A stretch of DNA of 6,482 nt from NCBI GenBank assembly GCA_030019105.1, contig JASEGY010000209.1, forward strand, positions 1 to 6,482, given 5' to 3'. Made by a program: the position numbers and the translations under genes. The notes under the pieces were generated by a model. It made no database searches, had not been told where the DNA came from, and saw only the letters and a list, made by a program, of their open reading frames with translations. This document shows positions 1 through 5,506 of this stretch, one piece after another (position 1 is the stretch's first letter; every line of letters begins with the position of its first letter). This DNA is from a bacterium. GTDB lineage: Bacteria; UBA9089; JASEGY01.

Positions 1-31
1 CACGTTCTTACAATGTGAAGTCAGGATGCCC

Positions 32-60
32 TTGAGAACTTACTACTGTCAAGTTCTCAA
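32..60. repeat. Inverted repeat at the 3' end of the RAYT gene
   Basis: Perfect 10-bp arms TTGAGAACTT (32-41) and AAGTTCTCAA (51-60) with a 9-nt loop. The right arm and loop cover the last codons and stop of the RAYT gene. No T-run follows on the minus strand, so it is not a clear intrinsic terminator. It may be an element end, a REP-like hairpin, or a transcript-stabilising stem. Confidence 0.6.
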
Positions 61-681
61 AAGCTCATCTATCCCTCCGGCACTTCTTTTTAATCCTCCA
101 CCAGAAAGTTCTCCAGCCTTATATTTCCCTATCCCTTCTGACGCAAACTCTTGATACTTTTTCCTTGCCTCCCTTACCTTTCTCCCAAACCTAACCAGCA
201 CTTCATCTGTCTCTTGCCAGTCATATTTGCTTCTGCCCATTATAGCTGCATGCCCTGTCCAGGGGTATTTATCTAACTCCTTTATTGTTTTAACCACTCC
301 CGCCCTGATCGGATTCAGGTGAATATACCTGACCAATTCAAGCAAATAGGGTTCTTCTTCACAGACGATAGATTTGTATCTATTTTGAAAAAGATGACCT
401 GTTCTTTTTTGACGGAGGTTGAACTTTATCGCGTAACCAGTAAGAAGTCTCCTCATAAATGAAGAGAGTGGAACATGACCAGTTCTTAGCAAGAGATGGA
501 AGTGATTTGACATCAAGCACCAGGCATAACATTTCATTCCCGTCTTGCCTATAATCTCTGTCAGCCTATGAAGAAAATCCTTCCGATCTATTGTATCCAA
601 AAATATTGGTCTTCTTTCTATCCCCCTGGCTATTACATGATGTAATATCCCAGGTGCGTCTAATCTTGAACTTCTTGGCAT
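49..681 (-). CDS. REP-associated tyrosine transposase (RAYT), Y1/HUH family, C-terminally short
   Basis: A single-strand DNA transposase of the IS200/Y1 superfamily, in the RAYT group that is usually single copy and linked to dispersed palindromes (REPs), which it can nick and join. Seen: an N-terminus typical of the group (MPRSSRLDAPGILHHVIARG), the HUH metal-binding pair H60-F-H62 in the SNHFHLLL motif, and the catalytic tyrosine expected at Y119 in LVRYIHLNP, which aligns with the known Tyr of the E. coli enzyme. A basic tail follows (residues 165-190) and then GGGLKRSAGG. Related proteins usually continue past this GGGL..S.GG motif for many residues, often to a DnaA-like helix-turn-helix end; here the frame stops 7 residues later (TGA), inside an inverted repeat, with further stops (TAG, TAA) soon after. 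The catalytic core is intact, so activity is possible but the tail is probably lost. The ATG has no clear Shine-Dalgarno; the start is supported by the conserved N-terminus. Confidence 0.9.
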   Translation of the reverse strand: MPRSSRLDAPGILHHVIARGIERRPIFLDTIDRKDFLHRLTEIIGKTGMKCYAWCLMSNHFHLLLRTGHVPLSSFMRRLLTGYAIKFNLRQKRTGHLFQNRYKSIVCEEEPYLLELVRYIHLNPIRAGVVKTIKELDKYPWTGHAAIMGRSKYDWQETDEVLVRFGRKVREARKKYQEFASEGIGKYKAGELSGGGLKRSAGGIDELLRT

Positions 682-687
682 GGCTAA

Positions 688-716
688 TAAATATCATATC
701 TCACAACTTATGTCAA
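688..716 (-). promoter_or_regulatory. Probable sigma70 promoter of the RAYT gene
   Basis: On the minus strand a perfect -35 box TTGACA (711-716) is followed after 17 bp by TATTTA (688-693). The predicted start of transcription falls almost on the ATG at 681, so the message could be leaderless, which fits the absence of a Shine-Dalgarno. The -10 match is weak (4 of 6); an upstream TATGAT has too short a spacer. Confidence 0.45.
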
Positions 717-725
717 GTGTTTTTT

Positions 726-745
726 ACGTTTTTTAACTACGTCCC
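726..745 (-). repeat. 20-bp direct repeat, copy A (upstream of RAYT promoter)
   Basis: On the minus strand this reads GGGACGTAGTTAAAAAACGT. It matches the copy at 892-911 at 18 of 20 positions, in the same orientation, 166 bp apart. It lies just upstream of the -35 box of the RAYT gene. Confidence 0.65.
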
Positions 746-891
746 CCAAGTTCCCCCACACCCCTCGGCAATATGTTCGAGGATTGACAGGCACTTTTCC
801 TGCGGCAATCGTGCCCGAAAAAATGGAGTCCCTTTGCGATCAGAAAATCGTGATAAGGAATTAACGAGATAAACTGTTAGGATAATTTCTC

Positions 892-911
892 ATGTTTTTT
901 ATCTACGTCCC
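892..911 (-). repeat. 20-bp direct repeat, copy B (downstream of the lipoprotein)
   Basis: On the minus strand this reads GGGACGTAGATAAAAAACAT, differing from copy A at two positions. It lies 46 bp past the lipoprotein stop codon. It may mark the end of a RAYT-associated unit or a remnant of a second one. Confidence 0.65.
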
Positions 912-956
912 TCATACCTCACAAGAATGCCTGAGGGGTCTTTCGCAGGAGCCAAT

Positions 957-2987
957 TCAGGGGACGACGATCACCCTGGTCTCACCGAGAGCAAGTCCGC
1001 TGATATCCAGCATTTCTCCCTGGGAATTCCTGAGGGTCAGTCCATCTCGATCAAGCTTTATCGTAGTTTTACCAGAGGCCCTGGCCTTAAATTTAACAAT
1101 AGCTACCAGCCCGGTGCCACTGGCTCCCCCTAATTCGCTTCCCTTTTTGGTTACTACCCCGATTTTTGAGGCTATCCCGTTTTCTTCAAGATAGTCTGAA
1201 ACCAGAGGCTTCTCGCCCAGGAACCACCCTGCCTCAACTGCCCCACTTTCTTCCACATCCAGAATCCGCTTGTTATAGTCGATCTTGAATACGCATCCAA
1301 AAAGGTTATTTACATTTTCAGCCCAGACTTCGATCTTGAATTCATCGCCTGCCTTGACCTCTATTATATTCGGGTCAAGACCAAAACCGCTGGCGCTGGT
1401 AGTAAATTGTTGATCAACCGAAGGGGCCAGGTTATTGCATGCATCGGCAGAAAGGATACTGAAGAGATAGGTGGTCTCCGGATCAAGATAAGGGGGCGGA
1501 GCCCCAGGCAATCTAACTGTATGTAAAGTAGAAAGGCCGGTATTTGGATCATTGGCTTCGAGATCATAATTAAGACTGAGCCCGTATCTAACCCTGCCTG
1601 TAGTTGGGACGTTAGTCTGCCAGGAGATAATCGCCCTGGTAGCGCCGGCATAAACTTGTACATTCGAGATAAGTGGCGATACAGAACATTCTTCCGCTTT
1701 GGTGGTAAAGGTGCGGTCAATAACCGAGTCGGTGGGTGTGGCCTTGTTGCCGCATTTATCCTCGGCTGAAATCTTAAAGTGATATTCAGCACCAGGGGTC
1801 AGGCCGGTCAGGGTAACTGAATGGTTCTGAGAGAAAGTGGTCTCTTTTGAAGTTGAAGAACCATAATTACTTGTTCGTCCGTAATCCACCTGGCCGATAG
1901 CAGGCACGTTTGTTTTCCAGGTGATGGTGGCTGAATTTTTTTCAGGAGTGACCGAGACATTCGAGATAGTGGGTAAAACAGGACATTCTTCCTCGCTGGT
2001 AGTAGTAAAGGTTCGATCCACTTTCCCATCAGACGGAGTGGCCTGGTTGCCACAGGCGTCTTCGGAGAGTATCTTGAAATGATACCCGGTGCCCGGGGAT
2101 AATCCGGTCAGGGTAACAGTGTGGGAGGTAACAAGAGCAGTTTGCTTAGTAGTGAATGTCCCATAATTGGCTGTTTGGCCATAAGCAACCTGGGCGGTAG
2201 CAGGTACATTTGTCTGCCAGCTTATTGTGGCTGAGGTGCGGCCGGTGGAGATGACTACCTTAGAAATAACAGGAGGAGTAGGACATTCTTCTTCTTTCGT
2301 AGTGAAGGTGAAGGACTCCCCAAAATCCGCCTCTGCCGTGGCCTGGTTGCCGGCGGCATCTTCGGATTTAACCCGATAGTAGTAAGTAGTCCGGGGATTA
2401 AGGCCACAGAAGCGCATGGAATGCGTCAATACCAGATCAGCATCAAAAGGAGTCGAGGAGACGTATTGGGTTGTCCGGCCATAGTCTACCTGACTGGTAG
2501 CCGGCTCATTCGTATCCCATTTAATGGTGACACACCTCGCTTCCGGAACGGCCCTCACATTAGTAATCACCGGTGGAGTATCATCAGCCGGTTTGGTCGT
2601 AAACTTGAACCCATCGCAGACCCTCCCCCAGTTGTACTCTCTGTCTCTCGATTCCACACAATAATAATAAATTGTTCCGGGTTTCAGATTGGAAAGATAA
2701 ATATTATGATTAGTCAGCAGGCTGTCATCTTCGCTTTGCAGGTTAGAAAAATCTTTGTCTTTACTCTCACGATATTCTACCCGTGAGGTAGCAGGTTCAT
2801 CGGTCAACCAGCTTACCTTCGCCGTGGTTCGCGCCGGAGCAGCCGAAACATTGCTGATTTTAGGCTTGGTTTCATCCGGAGAAATAAGCCTGTCAAGCCT
2901 GTCTCTATCTTCTTTTCCGCATCCAGGGATAAGAGAGAAATAGAGTATTAAGGGTAAGACTATTATTAGTCGGAAAGATTTATGCAT
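957..2987 (-). CDS. Lipoprotein with five fibronectin-III-like domains and a C-terminal cohesin domain
   Basis: A secreted, lipid-anchored stalk protein, 676 residues from the ATG at 2985-2987. This start is preferred over the GTG at 2994-2996 because AGGTGA (2993-2998) lies 5 nt before the ATG and overlaps the GTG. Numbering from the ATG: signal peptide 1-22 with lipobox IPGC and lipid Cys23; then five FN3-like (purple acid phosphatase N-terminal-like) domains at about 40-132, 136-231, 236-331, 337-430 and 436-531, sharing the patterns W.TN.PAT..V.YG, L.GL.PGT.Y.F and ED.CGNQAT...FTT. Residues 535-676 resemble a cohesin: DPNIIEVKAGDEFKIEVWAE, then LFGCVFKIDYN, and a final strand ending in VIVVP. 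Each FN3 domain carries two cysteines, which fits an oxidising location. Cohesins bind dockerins; no dockerin protein is in the window. No enzyme domain, sortase signal or SLH domain is seen. The fold assignment is by pattern reading; the ligand is unknown. Confidence 0.85.
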   Translation of the reverse strand: MHKSFRLIIVLPLILYFSLIPGCGKEDRDRLDRLISPDETKPKISNVSAAPARTTAKVSWLTDEPATSRVEYRESKDKDFSNLQSEDDSLLTNHNIYLSNLKPGTIYYYCVESRDREYNWGRVCDGFKFTTKPADDTPPVITNVRAVPEARCVTIKWDTNEPATSQVDYGRTTQYVSSTPFDADLVLTHSMRFCGLNPRTTYYYRVKSEDAAGNQATAEADFGESFTFTTKEEECPTPPVISKVVISTGRTSATISWQTNVPATAQVAYGQTANYGTFTTKQTALVTSHTVTLTGLSPGTGYHFKILSEDACGNQATPSDGKVDRTFTTTSEEECPVLPTISNVSVTPEKNSATITWKTNVPAIGQVDYGRTSNYGSSTSKETTFSQNHSVTLTGLTPGAEYHFKISAEDKCGNKATPTDSVIDRTFTTKAEECSVSPLISNVQVYAGATRAIISWQTNVPTTGRVRYGLSLNYDLEANDPNTGLSTLHTVRLPGAPPPYLDPETTYLFSILSADACNNLAPSVDQQFTTSASGFGLDPNIIEVKAGDEFKIEVWAENVNNLFGCVFKIDYNKRILDVEESGAVEAGWFLGEKPLVSDYLEENGIASKIGVVTKKGSELGGASGTGLVAIVKFKARASGKTTIKLDRDGLTLRNSQGEMLDISGLALGETRVIVVP
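1369..2580 (-). repeat. DNA-level tandem duplication of FN3 domain units, about 300-bp period
   Basis: Within the lipoprotein gene the string GTGGCC(T)TGGTTGCC recurs at 1738, 2038 and 2338, exactly 300 bp apart, and ACATTCTTC recurs at 1686, 1983 and 2283. Domains 3 and 4 are the most alike, including the linker EEECP. The pattern indicates in-frame duplication of a roughly 100-codon unit. Outer domains 1 and 5 are more diverged. Confidence 0.75.
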
Positions 2988-2992
2988 TATGA

Positions 2993-2998
2993 TCACCT
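2993..2998 (-). promoter_or_regulatory. Ribosome binding site deciding the lipoprotein start
   Basis: AGGTGA on the minus strand sits 5 nt upstream of the ATG at 2987. The in-frame GTG at 2996 is part of this same site and therefore a poor start. This shortens the longest possible reading by three residues. Confidence 0.6.
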
Positions 2999-3007
2999 GA
3001 TTAAGTT

Positions 3008-3072
3008 TCGAGTTTCGGGTTCGGGGTACCCGCCGCCAGGCCGGCTCGGCCTGGCGGGTCGTCGAGTTTCGG
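3008..3072. repeat. GC-rich palindrome flanked by 11-bp direct repeats (REP/MITE-like)
   Basis: The core 3033-3057 has perfect 11-bp arms CCGCCAGGCCG and CGGCCTGGCGG around a 3-nt loop; allowing a 3-nt bulge, the stem can extend to ACCC/GGGT (3028-3059). It is flanked by identical copies of TCGAGTTTCGG (3008-3018 and 3062-3072), and the short unit AGTTTCG occurs three times (3004, 3011, 3065). GC content here is far above the surroundings. It lies in the 5' region of the lipoprotein gene, without a T-run on either side, so it is more like a mobile intergenic repeat than a terminator. Confidence 0.7.
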
Positions 3073-3158
3073 CTGGTTTAGATTTTCTTAGTAACCGAAG
3101 ATACTCCCCTTCTACTTTCATCGGCAAATTAATAAAAAGACTTTACCTTAAACCGCTG

Positions 3159-3187
3159 TTGACAAGAAAGAAATAATATGGTAAACT
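3159..3187 (+). promoter_or_regulatory. Sigma70-type promoter for the rimI-der-MNT-plsY operon
   Basis: Perfect -35 TTGACA (3159-3164), a 17-bp spacer, and -10 TAAACT (3182-3187, 4 of 6 matches). Transcription would start near 3194, giving a leader of about 90 nt before the rimI ATG. The AT-rich spacer and the optimal spacing support the call. Confidence 0.6.
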
Positions 3188-3192
3188 TACCA
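3179..3192. promoter_or_regulatory. Operator-like inverted repeat over the -10 box
   Basis: TGGTAA-AC-TTACCA: 6-bp perfect arms with a 2-bp centre, centred on the -10 hexamer of the operon promoter. A dimeric repressor bound here would block RNA polymerase. No regulator gene in the window is an obvious partner, and such a short palindrome can occur by chance. Confidence 0.35.
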
Positions 3193-3223
3193 GGTCGTGG
3201 TCGCCGGCCAATAATCTGCGGGC

Positions 3224-3256
3224 AGAAACCAGGTTTCGTGGAGAAACCTGGTTTCT
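3224..3256. repeat. Double palindrome (GAAACCWGGTTTC x2) in the rimI leader
   Basis: Perfect 14-bp arms (3224-3237 and 3243-3256) around a 5-nt loop. Each arm is itself a palindrome, GAAACC-A-GGTTTC (3225-3237) and GAAACC-T-GGTTTC (3243-3255), repeated with an 18-bp step. It would fold into a stable hairpin or a cruciform. It ends 28 nt before the rimI ATG and has no T-run, so it is not a standard terminator. The form resembles dispersed intergenic palindromes known from many bacterial genomes. Confidence 0.75.
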
Positions 3257-3284
3257 AAACAGGAAGGTTCCAGGGTAATAAATA

Positions 3285-3764
3285 ATGCTTCCCATAACCA
3301 TAAGACCTATGAGTAGAAAAGATATCCCGGAGGTGCTGAACATTGAACAGGCATCTTTCCCCAGTCCCTGGACAGAAGGGATGTTTTTACAAGAAGTAAG
3401 AGATAACCGGCTTTCTCATTTTGTGGTAGCCCAATACGAGGAAGAAATAGTTGGCTATGCCGGGTTCTGGATAGTTTTAGATGAGGCCCACTTAGTTAAT
3501 TTAGCGGTTGCTCCTGCCTATAGAAACCAGGGAATAGGACGACAATTGCTAATGGTTATCCTGAAGATAGCTATTAATAAAGGCGCTCAAAAGGCCACTC
3601 TGGAAGTGAGGGCCTCGAACCTGAATGCCCGGGAATTTTATCAGCGTTTCAGCTTCAAGCCTGTTGCTGTCAGGAAGGGATACTACCATTCCAGAGAAGA
3701 TGCCGTGATTATGTGGCGGGAGGATCTTAAGGAGGGAAATGAAGACTCAATCTCCGGACACTAA
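3285..3764 (+). CDS. rimI: Ribosomal protein S18-alanine N-acetyltransferase RimI (GNAT family)
   Basis: Transfers an acetyl group from acetyl-CoA to a protein N-terminus, classically the N-terminal alanine of ribosomal protein S18 (known for the family). It has 159 residues, close to the usual 145-160. Seen: IRPM.. opening, FPSPWT substrate-loop motif (25-30), the acetyl-CoA pyrophosphate loop R80-NQGIG-85 in VAPAYRNQGIGRQLL, LEVRASN with E107, N112..FY, and RKGYYHSREDAVIMW near the end with tyrosines 133-134. The usual GF of the RimI C-terminal half reads SF (123-124). The ATG is preceded by a modest AGGG with 9-nt spacing; the conserved opening supports this start over the internal ATG at residue 9. 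It is first in an operon and its 3' end overlaps der by 26 nt. Substrate could differ within the GNAT family, but the motif set and the der linkage favour RimI. Confidence 0.9.
   Translation: MLPITIRPMSRKDIPEVLNIEQASFPSPWTEGMFLQEVRDNRLSHFVVAQYEEEIVGYAGFWIVLDEAHLVNLAVAPAYRNQGIGRQLLMVILKIAINKGAQKATLEVRASNLNAREFYQRFSFKPVAVRKGYYHSREDAVIMWREDLKEGNEDSISGH
3729..3736 (+). promoter_or_regulatory. Strong ribosome binding site of der inside rimI
   Basis: AAGGAGGG lies within the rimI coding region, 2 nt ahead of the der ATG at 3739. The sequence is close to ideal but the spacing is short. It implies that ribosomes ending rimI at 3764 have already passed the der start, so initiation at der is probably independent. 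Confidence 0.65.
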
Positions 3765-5076
3765 ACCAGTAGTGGCTATTGTTGGCCGGCCTAATGTGGG
3801 CAAGTCAACTTTCTTTAACCGGCTCATTGCCCGAGGCATAGCTGTGACTCACCCGGAAGCGGGTGTAACCCGTGATCGGAATTATAAAGAAACAGACTGG
3901 CTGGGGCGAAAGTTCTTATTGGTCGATACGGGCGGATTAGAAATGGATACCGGCTCGTCCCTGTCAACTCAAATAAGACGTCAGGTGGAAATTGCCATGC
4001 AGGAAGCTAAGGTGATCTGCTTTTTGCTTGACAGCAGGGATGGTATCCTCCCTCTGGATATGGAAATAGCCGGTATCTTGAGGCGGCAAAAGAAACCAAT
4101 ACTGACCGTAGTCAACAAAATCGACAATCCGGCTAAGGAAGAAGAGATACTCTCTGATTTTTATTCTGTTGGGTTGGGAAAGCCTATCGGAGTTTCCAGC
4201 CTCCACGGGTTGGGCATAGATGTGGTCCTTGATGAAATTATTTCTTATCTTGATACCGTGGAAGAAGAGAAAGACGAAGATCAGCCTTCTATCCGGGTAG
4301 CCATTGTCGGACGCCCCAATGTAGGCAAATCATCTCTCCTTAATGCTATCCTGGGTGAAGAACGCCTCATTGTAGATTCCAGCCCGGGGACAACCAGGGA
4401 TAGCATTGATACTACCTTGATTTACGGCGAGGATAGATTAGTCCTGGTTGATACAGCCGGAATAAGACGCAGGACCCGAATTGACCACGACTTAGAGCAA
4501 ATAACCGTCAAGCAGGCCATACATGCCATCCGCAGGGCAGATGTGGCTCTCCTCTTACTTGATGTTACCGAGGGATTGTCGGAACAGGATAAACGACTTC
4601 TTTACCAGATAGAAAAGGCCGGCTGCGCCGGGATAGTAGTTAATAATAAGTGGGACCTGATCAGGGGAGGGAACGAGGTTAAGGGTCAATACCAGAAACG
4701 CACTAAGGAAGAGATGAGATTTATAGATTACCTGCCGATTCATTTTACTTCGGCCCTGACTAATGAGGGCCTTGACGAGTTAATGGACATGATAAAGACA
4801 TCCTCTTTAGTCCATCAAACTAATGTACCTACCAGCCAGTTAAACAGGGTTATGACCAAAATAGCCTCAGAATACCAACCGCCGGCAGGGGGTGGGAAGA
4901 ATCTAAAGATATACTACCTCACCCAGCTTGGCATCAAACCGCCGACTTTTCTCCTGTTCGTTAATTATCCGAGTCTGGTTATTCCCCAATATTTGAGATA
5001 CCTCCAACGGCGGATGCGGGAAGAATTAGACCTGTGGGGGACACCGATTAGAATTAAGGTGAGGAAACGGGAATAA
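3739..5076 (+). CDS. der: Ribosome biogenesis GTPase Der (EngA)
   Basis: An essential double GTPase that acts in assembly of the 50S ribosomal subunit in the cytoplasm. At 445 residues it has the normal length. Domain 1: P-loop GRPNVGKS (16-23), GVTRD switch (42-46), DTGG (63-66), NKID (126-129), SSLHG (153-157). An acidic linker follows (about 174-182, EEEKDEDQ). Domain 2: GRPNVGKS (191-198), GTTRD (217-221), DTAG (238-241), NKWD (303-306), SAL (338-340). The C-terminal KH-like domain (about 355-445) includes KPPTFLLFVNYP and ends in the basic IRIKVRKRE. All G-motifs are intact. It is second in the operon, starting within rimI and ending 4 nt before the next gene. The first 10 residues are a slightly long, non-conserved extension, but the ATG carries the best ribosome site nearby. 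Confidence 0.98.
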   Translation: MKTQSPDTKPVVAIVGRPNVGKSTFFNRLIARGIAVTHPEAGVTRDRNYKETDWLGRKFLLVDTGGLEMDTGSSLSTQIRRQVEIAMQEAKVICFLLDSRDGILPLDMEIAGILRRQKKPILTVVNKIDNPAKEEEILSDFYSVGLGKPIGVSSLHGLGIDVVLDEIISYLDTVEEEKDEDQPSIRVAIVGRPNVGKSSLLNAILGEERLIVDSSPGTTRDSIDTTLIYGEDRLVLVDTAGIRRRTRIDHDLEQITVKQAIHAIRRADVALLLLDVTEGLSEQDKRLLYQIEKAGCAGIVVNNKWDLIRGGNEVKGQYQKRTKEEMRFIDYLPIHFTSALTNEGLDELMDMIKTSSLVHQTNVPTSQLNRVMTKIASEYQPPAGGGKNLKIYYLTQLGIKPPTFLLFVNYPSLVIPQYLRYLQRRMREELDLWGTPIRIKVRKRE

Positions 5077-5080
5077 CCTG

Positions 5081-5506
5081 ATGCTGGAAAATCGGTTTCG
5101 CAAGCCCGGATTTCTTGATCCTGCGGGTAAAAAAGAAATTATGGATAGACTAAAGGATTATCTCTCCGAAAGGAAGGAGGTGGTCTTTGCCTATCTCTAT
5201 GGCTCCTTTATGAGAGATGAGGCCTTTAGAGACATAGATGTGGCCTTATTTGTGAAGGGAAACGATCGGGATTTCGGCCTGGAGGCAGACCTGTCTTATG
5301 ATCTGACAGCGGTTACAGGCTATCCGGTGGAAGTCAGGATTATAAATAAGGCCCCGGTGGCCTTGCAGATGGCAACTCTACGAGGAAGAAGCCTTCTCTT
5401 CAGCCGGGACGAGGAGAAGCGAACCGACTTTATCCAGGATGTGGGAAAGAGGTACATTGAGGCAGATGATTTTATCCGGGGCTTGACCACAAGCGAGGAG
5501 GATTAA
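5081..5506 (+). CDS. MNT-type nucleotidyltransferase domain protein (MntA-like), no HepT partner
   Basis: A small protein of 141 residues with the minimal nucleotidyltransferase fold. Seen: YLYGSF (38-43) with the GS signature, then DID at 51-53, which gives the GS-x8-DxD metal-site pattern, and a third acidic candidate E84 in YPVEVRIIN. The last 30 residues are charged and helical (KRTDFIQDVGKRYIEADDFIRG). Known: MntA proteins of MntA-HepT toxin-antitoxin pairs add AMP to the HepT RNase and neutralise it; HepT genes normally lie next door. Here both neighbours are housekeeping genes, der 4 nt upstream and plsY directly abutting, so co-transcription is very likely and the HepT is missing. The function may therefore be different (modification of a cellular protein), or the HepT may lie elsewhere. 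The start lacks a clear Shine-Dalgarno; an internal ATG at residue 21 is possible, but coupling to the der stop favours the first. Confidence 0.85.
   Translation: MLENRFRKPGFLDPAGKKEIMDRLKDYLSERKEVVFAYLYGSFMRDEAFRDIDVALFVKGNDRDFGLEADLSYDLTAVTGYPVEVRIINKAPVALQMATLRGRSLLFSRDEEKRTDFIQDVGKRYIEADDFIRGLTTSEED
5495..5501 (+). promoter_or_regulatory. Ribosome binding site of plsY
   Basis: GAGGAGG within the end of the nucleotidyltransferase gene, 5 nt before the plsY ATG. The stop TAA (5504-5506) is directly followed by ATG (5507), so translation of the two genes is likely coupled. Confidence 0.7.

Larger units (their letters stand above)
682..956. other. Intergenic region between RAYT and lipoprotein, with a duplicated 20-bp motif
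   Basis: A 275-bp stretch with no credible gene. It holds the RAYT promoter at its left end, a C-rich run at 743-777, and two similar 20-bp copies (see the repeat entries). Just after the lipoprotein stop there is only a weak stem (5-6 bp arms, CCTCA and TGAGG on the minus strand) with no T-run, so no terminator is called. The short reading frames crossing this stretch show no family resemblance. Confidence 0.6.

Noticed and set aside
1..48. Continuation of the RAYT C-terminus in another frame left of the stop.
   Set aside because: The 48 bases are too few to judge, and no reading resembles the usual RAYT tail.
742..777. G-rich minus-strand run upstream of the RAYT as a G-quadruplex.
   Set aside because: Only three G-runs of four or more are present close together; a fourth run needed for a canonical quadruplex is missing.
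1364..1792. Frames of 142 and 81 codons (1364-1792, 1808-2053) on the minus strand inside the lipoprotein gene.
   Set aside because: They are alternate-frame readings of the FN3 repeats, with the low-complexity, repeated composition expected of a frame shadow, and the main frame is uninterrupted.
3033..3057. GC-rich hairpin as an intrinsic terminator.
   Set aside because: No T-run follows on either strand, and it lies in the 5' region of the genes on both sides, where a terminator is not expected.
2982..3176. Plus-strand 64-codon frame across the divergent intergenic region.
   Set aside because: It reads through the GC-rich palindrome, has no ribosome site or family resemblance, and overlaps the start region of the lipoprotein gene.
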